A DNA stretch of 64,000 nucleotides from Leifsonia sp. ku-ls (lineage in GTDB: Bacteria > Actinomycetota > Actinomycetes > Actinomycetales > Microbacteriaceae), in assembly GCA_003367665.1 (NCBI GenBank), contig QKXI01000005.1:124001-188000 (forward strand), written 5' to 3'. The notes below the pieces were generated by a model that was given only the letters and a program-made list of their open reading frames with translations, was not told where the DNA came from and made no database searches. Both the position numbers and the translations under genes were made by a program. Shown here piece by piece: positions 15,671 to 23,875 of the stretch. How positions within the stretch are numbered: the stretch's first letter is position 1; each line of letters begins with the position of its first letter.

Positions 15671-16615
15671 TCAGCCGGCGACGCCGCCGCCGGCCCGCAC
15701 GGCGGCGAAGCCGTCGCGCACGGCGGTCACGAGCTGCCGCACGGCGGCAGGCGGACGACGGCTGGCGTCCTCCGACGACGCCGTGGCCACGAGGATCGAG
15801 CGCACGAACGACGGGTCGTCGATCGGCCGGAGCACGATGCCGGGATGCGCCGCGGTGGTCGCGAGACGCGGCACGGTCGCGACCACCATCCGTGCGGCGG
15901 TCATGCCCAGGATGACCTGGAAGTCGTCGGTCCGGAAGGCGATGTCGAGCGCGTGGCCCTCCGCCGCGAACGCGTCTGCGACCACGCGGTCGATCGCGTC
16001 GTCGGCGGAGGTGGCGAAGACCCAGCGCTCGTCGCGGAGCGTGAGCAGGGCGGCACGGTCGATCGACGGGCGCGACGCGAGCGGGTGACCGGTGGGGAGC
16101 GCCAGCACCAGGGGCTCACGGTGCACCTCCACCGCGTTGACGGCCGGGCGCAACGGGAGCTCGTAGCCGGGCACCGTGTACAGCAGTGCCGCGTCGAGCG
16201 CGCCGCGGTTGATCCGGTCGACGAGCGTCGGCACCTCCTCGACGGAGGCGTCGATCTCGATCCCGAGGTCGCCGACCGAGGCCGCGACGAACGGCAGGAT
16301 GGTCGCCGCCGCGGTCGCGAAGGTCCCGAAGCGCAGCCGGACGCGCCCGAGCTGACTGAGCTCCCTGGCGTCGGCGACGGCCCGCTCGCTGAGCGTGAGG
16401 ATCTGCTGCGCGCGCTCGACCAGGAGCATCCCGACCGGGGTCAGTCTGCTTCCCCGCGGCGAGCGCGTGAGCACGGGCGAACCGACCAGCCGCTCCAGGT
16501 TCTTCAGGTGGTAGTCGACCGTCGGCTGGCCCCAGCCGAGTCGGCGGGCCGCCGCCGTGACGGAGCCCTCGGCGTGGACGGCCCGGAGTGCCTCGAACTG
16601 CCGCAGATCCGCCAT
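15671..16615 (-). CDS. LysR family regulator of the permease cluster
   Basis: A 314-residue LysR-type regulator. The winged helix-turn-helix at residues 1-60 reads DLRQFEALRAVHAEGSVTAA then ARRLGWGQPTVDYHLKNLER; TVDYHLKNLERL replaces the more usual SxSxxIxxLE motif. The effector-binding domain follows. ATG 16615 has AGGAAA five bases ahead, and an upstream extension would be charged and unlike the family. It is divergent from the amino-acid permease/universal stress/decarboxylase operon with a palindrome ACATAcagtcTATGT between, so it probably activates that operon in response to an amino acid or amine. Confidence 0.88.
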   Translation of the reverse strand: MADLRQFEALRAVHAEGSVTAAARRLGWGQPTVDYHLKNLERLVGSPVLTRSPRGSRLTPVGMLLVERAQQILTLSERAVADARELSQLGRVRLRFGTFATAAATILPFVAASVGDLGIEIDASVEEVPTLVDRINRGALDAALLYTVPGYELPLRPAVNAVEVHREPLVLALPTGHPLASRPSIDRAALLTLRDERWVFATSADDAIDRVVADAFAAEGHALDIAFRTDDFQVILGMTAARMVVATVPRLATTAAHPGIVLRPIDDPSFVRSILVATASSEDASRRPPAAVRQLVTAVRDGFAAVRAGGGVAG

Positions 16616-16655
16616 CGGATTTCCTGTTCTGACGCGCCCGATCGGGTATCGGGCG

Positions 16656-16670
16656 ACATACAGTCTATGT
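16656..16670. promoter_or_regulatory. Palindrome between LysR gene and permease operon
   Basis: ACATA-CAGTC-TATGT, perfect 5-bp arms around five bases, containing ATA-N5-TAT, which resembles the T-N11-A class of LysR boxes. It is AT-rich in a GC-rich gap, 41 bases from the LysR start and about 130 from the permease start. Binding by the adjacent LysR protein is inferred. Confidence 0.58.
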
Positions 16671-16797
16671 GAGCCGCGCGGAGTTCGGGGGTTCTCGTGG
16701 CGGGACGACACCCGCACCATGGAGAAATGGCTCCCGCCGCCCCCGAAGCCGGCACCACGGCGGGACGCCTCGTTCCCGCCAATCGAAGGAGACTGGT

Positions 16798-18297
16798 ATG
16801 CCCACCATCGCCCAGCAGCTGCTGCGCAGGAAACCGACGACCCCGCCCGGTGCGGGCGAGGTGCAGCTGAAGCGCAGCATCGGCCTGTTCTCGCTCACCA
16901 TGATCGGCGTCGGCGGCACCCTCGGCACCGGCATCTTCTTCATCCTGTCGCAGGCGGTCCCGGTCGCCGGGCCCGCAGTGATCTGGTCGTTCGTCATCGG
17001 CGGCGTCGTGGCCGGCCTCACGGCGCTGTGCTACGCCGAGATGGCGGGCGCGGTGCCGGTCTCCGGCTCCACCTACTCGTACGCGTACGCCACCCTCGGC
17101 GAGGGCACCGCGATGGCGGTGGGAGCCTGCCTCCTGCTGGAATACGGCGTCTCGACGGCCGCGGTCGCCGTCGGCTGGTCGCAGTACGTCAACCAGCTGC
17201 TCCAGAATCTCGTCGGCTGGCAGCTGCCGGTGCAGCTGTCGCAGGCCCCGGAGCAGGGCGGCATCGTCAACGTGCCTGCGGTGATCGTCATCGTGCTCTG
17301 CTCGCTCCTGCTGCTGCGCGGCGCACGGGAGTCCACGACGGTCAACAGCATCATGGTGGTCATCAAGATCGCCGTCGTCGTGTTCTTCTGCGCGGTCGCG
17401 CTGACCGGCTGGAACAGCGACCACTTCCACAACTTCGCGCCGGCCGGGTTCGCCGGCATCGTCGGCGGCGCCGGCATCATCTTCTTCTCGTTCGTCGGCC
17501 TCGACGCCGTGTCGACGGCCGGCGAGGAGGCGAAGAACCCGAAGCGCAACCTCCCGCTCGCGATCATCTTCGCGCTGCTGATCATCATCGTGCTCTACGT
17601 CGGCACGAGCCTCGCCGCGCTCGGCGCGCAGGCTCCGGCGAAGTTCGAGAACCAGGACGCCGGACTCGCCGCGATCCTGCAGAACATCATCGGCTCCAGC
17701 TGGCCGGGCACGGTCGTCGCGATCGGCGCCATCATCTCCATCTTCTCGGTCACGCTGGTGGTGCTGTACGGGCAGACGCGCATCCTGTTCGCCATGTCGC
17801 GCGACGGGATGATCCCTCCGGTCTTCGCGAAGGTGAACCCGCGGTCGATGACGCCGGTGCGGAACACCGTCATCGTCATGGTCGCCACGAGCATCCTCGC
17901 CGCGGTCATCCCGATCGACTTCCTCGCCGAGATGACCAGCATCGGCACCCTGGTGGCCTTCCTGGTGGTGTCGCTCGGCGTCATCATCCTGCGGGTGCGC
18001 GAGCCGGAGCTGGAGCGCGGCTTCCGGCTCCCGTTCGGCTGGACCATCCCCATCCTGTCGATCGCTGGCTGCATCGCGATCATCACGCAGCTGCGCCTGA
18101 TCACGATCGTCGTGTTCCTGATCTGGACCGCCGCCTTCCTCGTCTTCTACTGGTTCTACGGCCGCACGCACTCCGCGCTGCAGGCGGGACCCCCTTCGGC
18201 CGACGCGGAGGAGGCCCCGTACACGAGCAACTTCGGCCGGCCGAGCAGGAGCGAGATCCGCGAGGCGGCCGAGCGCAGGAAGGCGAACCGGAGATGA
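16798..18297 (+). CDS. APC superfamily amino acid permease
   Basis: A 499-residue cytoplasmic-membrane amino acid transporter with 12 or more helices. The first helix is SLTMIGVGGTLGTGIFFILS, the unwound helix-1 motif G-x-G-x-G-T-G-I-F of the APC family. The IIFFSFVGLDAVSTAGEEAKNPKRNLP stretch (written here by its ends, near residues 227-255) is the conserved helix 6-loop of cationic amino acid transporters. ATG 16798 follows GAAGGAGAC. The stop overlaps the stress-protein start (ATGA). Together with the LysA-like enzyme two genes on, it may bring in a basic amino acid or a diamino acid for decarboxylation. Confidence 0.9.
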   Translation: MPTIAQQLLRRKPTTPPGAGEVQLKRSIGLFSLTMIGVGGTLGTGIFFILSQAVPVAGPAVIWSFVIGGVVAGLTALCYAEMAGAVPVSGSTYSYAYATLGEGTAMAVGACLLLEYGVSTAAVAVGWSQYVNQLLQNLVGWQLPVQLSQAPEQGGIVNVPAVIVIVLCSLLLLRGARESTTVNSIMVVIKIAVVVFFCAVALTGWNSDHFHNFAPAGFAGIVGGAGIIFFSFVGLDAVSTAGEEAKNPKRNLPLAIIFALLIIIVLYVGTSLAALGAQAPAKFENQDAGLAAILQNIIGSSWPGTVVAIGAIISIFSVTLVVLYGQTRILFAMSRDGMIPPVFAKVNPRSMTPVRNTVIVMVATSILAAVIPIDFLAEMTSIGTLVAFLVVSLGVIILRVREPELERGFRLPFGWTIPILSIAGCIAIITQLRLITIVVFLIWTAAFLVFYWFYGRTHSALQAGPPSADAEEAPYTSNFGRPSRSEIREAAERRKANRR

Positions 18298-19184
18298 GCA
18301 TCCTGGTCGGGGTGGACCCCGCACACCGTTCCGCGTCCGCGCTGCACCTCGGCGCGATGCTCGCCCGCTCCGCCGACACGGAGCTGATCGTGGCCGCCGT
18401 CGTCCCGCCGGCCTGGCCATCGACGGCCGGAGGGGCGGACGCCGAGTGGCGCGGCTACACCAGGGACAACGCGGACGGAGCCCTCGACCACGCCGCCGCC
18501 GTGCTCGGCGACTCGCCGGCCGCCGAGTACCTGCTCCACGAGGCTCCGTCGGCCCGCCGCGGCCTCGTCGAGCTCGCGCAGCGGCACGACGCGACGATGA
18601 TCGTCGTCGGTTCCGGGACGGGCGCCGAGCCCGGGCGCATCGCCCTCGGCTCCGAGAGCGACGCGCTGCTGCACGCCTCGCCCGTCCCCGTCGCCCTCGC
18701 ACCGCGCGGCTACCGGACCGGGGAGGATGCCCGCGTCGACCGGGTGACCGCCGCCTACCGGGGCACCGGCGCGTCGACCGGGCTCGTGCTGGGCGCCGCC
18801 CGCGTGGCCGGGGCGGTGGGCGCCGAGCTGCGGGTCGCCTCCTTCGCCGTCGTTCCCCCGGATTCCGGGACGTCGGGCGCCGGACTCGACGCCGAGCTGC
18901 CGATCGCGGACGCCTGGGCGGCCGACATCGAACGGCACGCGGCGGACGTGGTGCGCCAGGTCGCCGAGCTGAGCGACGCGCCGGCGGTCTCCGGCGTCGC
19001 GGTCGGAATGGGCGCCACCTGGGAGGCGGCCATCGCCGGCATCGGCTGGGAGCCCGGCGAGGTGCTCGTGGTCGGCTCGAGCACCCTCGGAGCGATCGCG
19101 CGGGTGTTCCTCGGCTCGCACGCGGCCAAGATCGTCCGCCACTCCCCCGTCCCCGTCGTCGTCGTCCCGCACCGGAAGGATTAG
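18294..19184 (+). CDS. Universal stress protein with two UspA domains
   Basis: A 296-residue tandem universal stress protein. Each half ends in an ATP-binding-type loop: IVVGSGTGAEPGRIALGSES around residue 105 and VLVVGSSTLGAIARVFLGSH near residue 265, each followed by HASPVPVALAP or HSPVPVVVVP. Usp proteins bind ATP or AMP and act as soluble regulators in stress. It is translationally coupled to the upstream permease (ATGA) and separated by one base from the following decarboxylase gene, so it is probably a regulatory partner of the permease. A permease-Usp pairing is common in bacteria. Confidence 0.9.
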   Translation: MSILVGVDPAHRSASALHLGAMLARSADTELIVAAVVPPAWPSTAGGADAEWRGYTRDNADGALDHAAAVLGDSPAAEYLLHEAPSARRGLVELAQRHDATMIVVGSGTGAEPGRIALGSESDALLHASPVPVALAPRGYRTGEDARVDRVTAAYRGTGASTGLVLGAARVAGAVGAELRVASFAVVPPDSGTSGAGLDAELPIADAWAADIERHAADVVRQVAELSDAPAVSGVAVGMGATWEAAIAGIGWEPGEVLVVGSSTLGAIARVFLGSHAAKIVRHSPVPVVVVPHRKD

Positions 19185-19185
19185 C

Positions 19186-20445
19186 GTGCCCCATCCCCTG
19201 CTCGACCTCTTCCCGGCCGGCACGGCCGTCGACCCCGACGGCACGCTTGTGGTCGCCGGCTGCCGGGTCGACGACGTCGCGCGGGAGTTCGGCACCCCGG
19301 CGATCGTCGTCGACGAGGGTGCGCTGCGCGCCAGGGCGCGCGAGTACCGCACCGCCCTCACCTCGCGGCGCCAGAACGCGCGCGTCGTCTTCGCGTCGAA
19401 GGCCTTCCCGGCGACGGCCGTGCAGCGGGTGATGGTGGAGGAGGGACTCGGCCTGGACGTCGCGGGCGGCGGCGAGATCCTCGGCGCCCTGCGCGCGGGC
19501 GTCGACCCGGCGCTCATCGTGGTGCACGGCAACGCCAAGACCACGGAGGAGCTGCGGATCGCGGTCGAGGCCGGCGCCGGGCTCGTCGTGGTCGACAACG
19601 AGGACGACGTGGACCGGCTGGAGCAGCTCGTCCCCCGGGGCAGCGCGCAGGGCGTCCTGGTGCGGGTGATCCCCGGCGTGGTGTCGTCGACGCACCCGCA
19701 CGTCCAGACCGGGCAGGTGGGCTCCAAGTTCGGCCTGACCCCGACGGCGGCCCGGCGCCTCATCGCCCGCATCGAGGCCAGCCCGGTGCTCGACATGCGC
19801 GGGCTGCACGCCCATGTCGGCTCGCAGGTCATGGACCCGGCGGAGCTGGCCGCCGCCGCCGCACCCCTGGCGGCGCTCGGCTCCTTCCCGGTCTACGACC
19901 TCGGCGGCGGCCTCGGCGCCCGCTACACGCTCTCCGACCGGCCGGCCTCGGTCGACGAGTACGTCGACGCGCTGCTCGGAGCGGCCGCGGCGCACCTGCC
20001 TGCCGACGCGGAGCTCATCATCGAGCCGGGCCGCAGCATGGTGAACGGGTCGGCCTTCACGCTGTACACGGTCACCACCGTCAAACGCGACGCGCGCACC
20101 TTCGTCGCCGTCGACGGCGGCATGGGCGACAACCTGGAGGCCGCCCTCTTCCAGCAGAGGTACGAGGCGGTGCTCGCGGGGCGGATGCACGAGGAGGACA
20201 CGGAGGAGGTCGTCGTGGTCGGCCGGCACTGCGAGTCCGGAGACGTCCTCATCGATCCGCTGCGGCTGCCGGCGGCGAGAGTCGGGGACCTGCTCGCGGT
20301 TCCGGCCACGGGTGCGTACACGCACACCATGGCCAACAACTACAACGGCTACCGCCGGCCGCCCGTGGTGTTCGCGCGCGACGGCGCGGCGCGGGCGGTC
20401 GTCCGCCGGGAGACCTGGGCGGACCTGTTCGACCGCGACGTCTGA
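19186..20445 (+). CDS. PLP-dependent decarboxylase, diaminopimelate decarboxylase-like (fold III)
   Basis: A 419-residue alanine-racemase-fold decarboxylase similar to LysA. Seen: VVFASKAFP with the PLP lysine at Lys72, GLDVAGGGEI, VQTGQVGSKFGL, HAHVGSQVMD, DLGGGLGARY, IIEPGRSMVNGSA, VGRHCESGDVLIDP (the Cys and Asp of the active site) and GAYTHTMANNYNGYRRP. These are the LysA/ornithine decarboxylase signatures in the right order. Since it sits behind an amino-acid permease and a stress protein and not in a lysine biosynthesis locus, it may be a catabolic or specialised decarboxylase, or a second LysA. Start is GTG, one base after the stress-protein stop. Confidence 0.88.
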   Translation: MPHPLLDLFPAGTAVDPDGTLVVAGCRVDDVAREFGTPAIVVDEGALRARAREYRTALTSRRQNARVVFASKAFPATAVQRVMVEEGLGLDVAGGGEILGALRAGVDPALIVVHGNAKTTEELRIAVEAGAGLVVVDNEDDVDRLEQLVPRGSAQGVLVRVIPGVVSSTHPHVQTGQVGSKFGLTPTAARRLIARIEASPVLDMRGLHAHVGSQVMDPAELAAAAAPLAALGSFPVYDLGGGLGARYTLSDRPASVDEYVDALLGAAAAHLPADAELIIEPGRSMVNGSAFTLYTVTTVKRDARTFVAVDGGMGDNLEAALFQQRYEAVLAGRMHEEDTEEVVVVGRHCESGDVLIDPLRLPAARVGDLLAVPATGAYTHTMANNYNGYRRPPVVFARDGAARAVVRRETWADLFDRDV

Positions 20446-20510
20446 GCCCACTACCCCGGTCGCGCGCCCCCGTCTACCGGGCGGCGAGGCCACTCGGAAT
20501 CCTGGAAGAT

Positions 20511-21371
20511 ATGGTCGTGAACAAACCAGCCGCCCCGGTCCCGCTCCTGCTCGGGAGGTACCGGCCGGAGCGGCTGCTGGCACGCGGCGGCAGCTCGATG
20601 GTGTTCCGGGCGCGCGACGAGAACCTCGGGCGCGACGTCGCGATCAAACTGTTCTCCTCCGGCAGCCAGGACGACCTGGCACGTTTCCGCGCCGAGGTGG
20701 GCGTGCTCGCCGGCCTCCGCCACCACGGCGTCGTGTCGATCCTCGACGCCGGCGTCGACGACTCCTCGCCCAAGGACCCGCGCCCCTTCCTGGTGATCGA
20801 GCTGGTCGAGGGCGACACGCTCCGCGGCCTGCTGGAGGCCGGCCCGCTGTCGACCCGCCAGATCGGCGAGGTCGCGTTCGAGGTGGCCGAGACGCTGGAG
20901 TACGTGCACGCGCGCGGCGTCATCCACCGCGATGTGACGCCGACGAACATCATGATCGTGGACTACCGCACCCGGTTCTCCCGCCCCCGGGCCAGACTCA
21001 CGGATTTCGGCATCGCCATCCACGCCACCCACCCCCAGGAGTTCACCGAGGAGACGTTCGGCACCGCCGCCTACCTGAGCCCCGAGCAGGTGCGCGGCAC
21101 GACCCTCACGCCGGCATCCGACATCTACTCCCTCGGCCTCGTCCTGCTGGAGTGCTTCACCAGAACGGTCGCGTTCCCCGGAGCGCCCGTGGAGTCGGCC
21201 CTCGCCCGACTGGACCGCGACCCGGAGATCCCGGACACCGTCCCGGAGCCCTGGCACGCGTTCATCCGGTCGATGACCCAGGCGGATGCGACGCGGCGGC
21301 CGTCCGCGGCGGACGTCGCGACCGCGGCGCGCGCGGCGCTGCGGGCGGAGCCGCAGGACGAGCCGGGCTGA
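20511..21371 (+). CDS. Ser/Thr protein kinase with variant catalytic loop
   Basis: A 286-residue soluble eukaryotic-like kinase domain alone, without membrane helix or PASTA repeats. Seen: Gly loop LARGGSSMVFRA (residues 23-34), VAIKLF with Lys46, catalytic loop HRDVTPTNIM (His139-Asp141, Asn146), LTDFGIAI (DFG 165-167), a GTAAYLSPEQVRG activation segment and DIYSLGLVLLECF. The catalytic-loop Lys of HRDxKxxN is Thr143 here, as in some actinobacterial relatives; the catalytic Asp and metal ligands are intact, so activity is still possible. It is followed by a strong terminator and by tRNA genes on the other strand. Targets are unknown. Confidence 0.88.
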   Translation: MVVNKPAAPVPLLLGRYRPERLLARGGSSMVFRARDENLGRDVAIKLFSSGSQDDLARFRAEVGVLAGLRHHGVVSILDAGVDDSSPKDPRPFLVIELVEGDTLRGLLEAGPLSTRQIGEVAFEVAETLEYVHARGVIHRDVTPTNIMIVDYRTRFSRPRARLTDFGIAIHATHPQEFTEETFGTAAYLSPEQVRGTTLTPASDIYSLGLVLLECFTRTVAFPGAPVESALARLDRDPEIPDTVPEPWHAFIRSMTQADATRRPSAADVATAARAALRAEPQDEPG

Positions 21372-21393
21372 CGGAGCGGCGGGTCAACGCAAG

Positions 21394-21420
21394 AACGGCG
21401 GCTGTTCAACAGCCGCCGTT
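21394..21420. terminator. Strong terminator hairpin after the kinase gene
   Basis: Perfect 13-bp arms AACGGCGGCTGTT (21394-21406) and AACAGCCGCCGTT (21408-21420) about a single base, so four or five bases will form the real loop. It lies 23 bases after the kinase stop and 19 bases from the tRNA-Met 3' end on the reverse strand, and could terminate both transcripts. Confidence 0.78.
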
Positions 21421-21438
21421 CCCGTGTTTCAAGACCTG

Positions 21439-21512
21439 TAGCGAGGGCGGGACTCGAACCCGCGACACCACGATTATGAGCCGTGTGCTCTAACCACCTG
21501 AGCTACCCCGCC
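21439..21512 (-). tRNA. tRNA-Met (CAT)
   Basis: A 74-nt cloverleaf on the reverse strand. Acceptor GGCGGGG pairs with CCTCGCT using two G-U pairs; D arm GCTCAGGTGGTTAGAGC; anticodon loop CTCATAA (CAT) on a five-pair stem; T arm GCGGG-TTCGAGT-CCCGC. Discriminator A, no encoded CCA. The sequence looks like an elongator methionine tRNA; an Ile2 tRNA with modified C34 is less likely. Confidence 0.93.
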
Positions 21513-21557
21513 GTGGCATCCCCTCGCCGTGCGACGCGTCGCGAGACGGGGAGACGG

Positions 21558-21629
<72 letters not shown>

Positions 21630-21726
21630 GGAGCCGGCGCCGGCCAGAGGTCCGGCCGGCTTTCGGCAACCGTACGAGGATACCATCTGCGGCACCGTGC
21701 TCCGAACCACCCCGGCTCGGCCGCGC

Positions 21727-22683
21727 TCAGGCCGCCTTGGCGGCCTCCGAGGCGCCGTCGAGCGCCGCGAGCTCGTCGGCGGTGAGCTCCAGCTCGACGG
21801 AGGCCAGCAGGTCGGGCAGCTGCTCAAGCGTGCGGGCGCTCGCGATCGGAGCCGTGATGGTGGGCTGCGCCGCGAGCCAGGCGAGGGCGACCGAGGCGAC
21901 GGAGGCGCCGTGTGCGGCGGCGACGTCGTCTAGAGCGGCGAGGACCGCCCGGCCGGTGTCGTCGAGGTACTTCGAGGCTCCGCCGGCGCGGGCGCTGTCG
22001 ACGGTCACGCCGTCGCGGTACTTGCCCGTGAGGAAGCCGGCGGCCAGGGCGAAGTACGGCATGACGCCGAGGCCCTCGCGCTCGGCGATCGGGCGGTACG
22101 CGGTCTCGTAGCCGCGCTCCACGAGGTTGTAGTGCGGCTGCAGCGCGACCGCGCGGTGGAGCCCTTCGCGCTCGGTGATGCGGAACCACTCCTCGATGCG
22201 CTCCGGCGAGTAGTTCGAGATGCCGATGTAACGGACCTTGCCTGCGTCGACCAGGCCGGAGAGGGCGGCGACGGTCTCCTCCAGCGGAACCGTCTCGTCG
22301 TCGAAGTGCGCGTAGTAGAGGTCGATGTAGTCGGAGCGCAGCCGCTCGAGCGACGCGTCGGCCGCGCGGCGGATGTTGTCGGCCGCGAGGCCCTTGAAGT
22401 CGGGGTGCTGGCTCACCTTGGTCGCGAGCACGACCTCGTCGCGGTTGCCGCGTGCGTCGAACCACTCGCCGATGATGCGCTCGGAGTCTCCTCCGGTGTT
22501 GCCCGGAACCCAGGCCGAGTAGCCGTCCGCGGTGTCGACGAAGTTGCCTCCGGCGGCGGTGTAGGCGTCAAGCACGTCGAACGACGTCTGGCGGTCGGCC
22601 GTCCAGCCGAAGACGTTGCCGCCGAGAGAGAGCGGGTAGACCTCGAGGTCGGACGAGCCGATCGTGCGGCGGGGTGCAGTCAT
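21727..22683 (-). CDS. Aldo/keto reductase
   Basis: A 318-residue NADPH-dependent aldo/keto reductase. Seen: VDTADGYSAW with the catalytic Asp and Tyr of the tetrad, LATKVSQHP with the Lys, YYAHFDDETVPLEETVAALS with the His-Asp stretch, GISNYSPERI, ALQPHYNLVERGYE and a C-terminal cofactor loop ASARTLEQL. The barrel fills the protein. It is cytosolic and reduces aldehydes or sugars; the substrate is not clear. ATG 22683 follows GAAGGAG. It stands alone between the tRNA genes and a divergent Cys-cluster protein. Confidence 0.9.
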   Translation of the reverse strand: MTAPRRTIGSSDLEVYPLSLGGNVFGWTADRQTSFDVLDAYTAAGGNFVDTADGYSAWVPGNTGGDSERIIGEWFDARGNRDEVVLATKVSQHPDFKGLAADNIRRAADASLERLRSDYIDLYYAHFDDETVPLEETVAALSGLVDAGKVRYIGISNYSPERIEEWFRITEREGLHRAVALQPHYNLVERGYETAYRPIAEREGLGVMPYFALAAGFLTGKYRDGVTVDSARAGGASKYLDDTGRAVLAALDDVAAAHGASVASVALAWLAAQPTITAPIASARTLEQLPDLLASVELELTADELAALDGASEAAKAA

Positions 22684-22793
22684 GCGTGATCTCCTTCGTT
22701 TGTGCCTCTTCCACGCTAACGTGGGCGTCCCGGCGCTATTCCGGTCGTCCATGAAGATGTGGAAAGGTTGCGGCGGGCCCGTACTGTGGACGG

Positions 22794-23651
22794 ATGCGCA
22801 CCGCTGACGACGCCCGCCCGGAGCTGAGAGCCGACTGCTCCCGCTGCGTCGGACTGTGCTGCGTCGCGCTCGCCTTCGCCCGTTCCGCCGACTTCGCCTT
22901 CGACAAGGCGGCGGGCGACCCCTGCGTCAACCTCGACGAGACCGACCGCTGCCGCATCCACCCGCAGCTGCGCGACCGCGGGTTCAAGGGCTGCACGGTC
23001 TTCGACTGCTTCGGCGCCGGCCAGCGCGTGACACAGCGGACCTTCGGCGGCCGCAGCTGGCGGGACGACGTCGACACGCGCTCCGGGATGTTCGCGGTCT
23101 TCCCGATCATGCGCCAGCTGCACGAGCTGCTCTGGTACGTGGAGGACGCGCTCGCCCTCCCCGCGGCCGCCCGCCTGCATCCGGCGCTCCGGCAGGCGCG
23201 CGCCGACGTCCGCACCCTGACGGACGCCCCGCCCGCCGCCGTCCTCGCCGCCGATATCGAGGAGCCGCGTGCCCCCGCCGCCCAGCTGCTGCGCGAGGCC
23301 GCCCGGCTGACGCGCGAGTCCGGTCCCGTGGGCACCGGTCCGATCGGCTCCGGCCGGCACCGGGTGGCCCGCTCCCGCCTCCGCCCGGACGCCGACCTGC
23401 TCGGCGCCGACCTGCGCCGTGCAGACCTGCGCGGGGCCGAGCTCCGCGGTGCGCTGCTGATCGCCGCCGACCTGCGCGACGCCGACCTCACGCGTGCGGA
23501 GCTCATCGGCGCCGACCTGCGCGACGCCCGCCTCGACGGCGCTGACCTCCGCGACGCCGTGTACCTCACCCAGCCGCAGGTGAACGCCGCGACGGGCGAC
23601 GCCCGCACCCGTCTCCCCCGGTCGCTCGACCGCCCGTCGCACTGGCGCTGA
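22794..23651 (+). CDS. Cys-cluster (YkgJ-like) and pentapeptide-repeat protein
   Basis: A 285-residue two-part protein. The N-terminus has a dense Cys pattern: Cys15, Cys18, Cys22 and Cys23 in [13 protein letters not shown], then Cys44, Cys53, Cys67 and Cys72, resembling the YkgJ-type metal or Fe-S binding domain. A helical linker follows (residues 95-190), then about eleven pentapeptide repeats of the A(D/E)L(R/I)x form at roughly 195-260, which fold as a right-handed beta helix. Pentapeptide proteins can mimic DNA or act as scaffolds, but no role is known for this fusion. It is probably cytosolic, with no signal or membrane helix. The gene is monocistronic. Confidence 0.75.
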   Translation: MRTADDARPELRADCSRCVGLCCVALAFARSADFAFDKAAGDPCVNLDETDRCRIHPQLRDRGFKGCTVFDCFGAGQRVTQRTFGGRSWRDDVDTRSGMFAVFPIMRQLHELLWYVEDALALPAAARLHPALRQARADVRTLTDAPPAAVLAADIEEPRAPAAQLLREAARLTRESGPVGTGPIGSGRHRVARSRLRPDADLLGADLRRADLRGAELRGALLIAADLRDADLTRAELIGADLRDARLDGADLRDAVYLTQPQVNAATGDARTRLPRSLDRPSHWR

Positions 23652-23772
23652 CGGCCGCAACCGCTCCCTCCTGCCGCCGCGCCCTCCCCTCGCACCGGCG
23701 CCGGCCTCAGCAATCGCGCCCTCCTGCCGCGACACCACCCACCCACGCCAGCGCCCACGCCCGCCCACCGAC

Positions 23773-23854
23773 TGTAAACGCTTCCACCCGACTCGCTATA
23801 CTCCCCGTGTGCCCGGTCCCGTACCGGGCGCCGGCGGTCGCAAGCGCTTCCACC
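23773..23854. promoter_or_regulatory. Promoter with paired LacI-type operators before the LacI-GH13 operon
   Basis: Two related sites: TGTAAACGCTTCCACC (23773-23788, core AAACGCTT at 23776-23783) and CAAGCGCTTCCACC (23841-23854, core AAGCGCTT at 23842-23849). A TATACT -10-like hexamer is at 23797-23802, just after the first operator. Two operators 66 bp apart around a promoter fit looping or autorepression by the LacI protein encoded directly downstream. Confidence 0.7.
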
Positions 23855-23875
23855 GCAGACGCTTCAGGAGGTGGC

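Noticed and set aside
16504-20583. A 1359-codon open frame on the reverse strand
   Set aside because: It lies opposite the permease, stress protein and decarboxylase genes, which all have clear family motifs; the product is Arg/His/Asp-rich low-complexity sequence typical of antisense frames in GC-rich DNA.
21439-21512. tRNA-Ile2 (lysidine-modified CAT) or initiator tRNA-Met
   Set aside because: The acceptor begins with a G-U pair, not the initiator C-A mismatch, and the body resembles elongator tRNA-Met; Ile2 cannot be fully excluded without the other CAT tRNAs of the genome.
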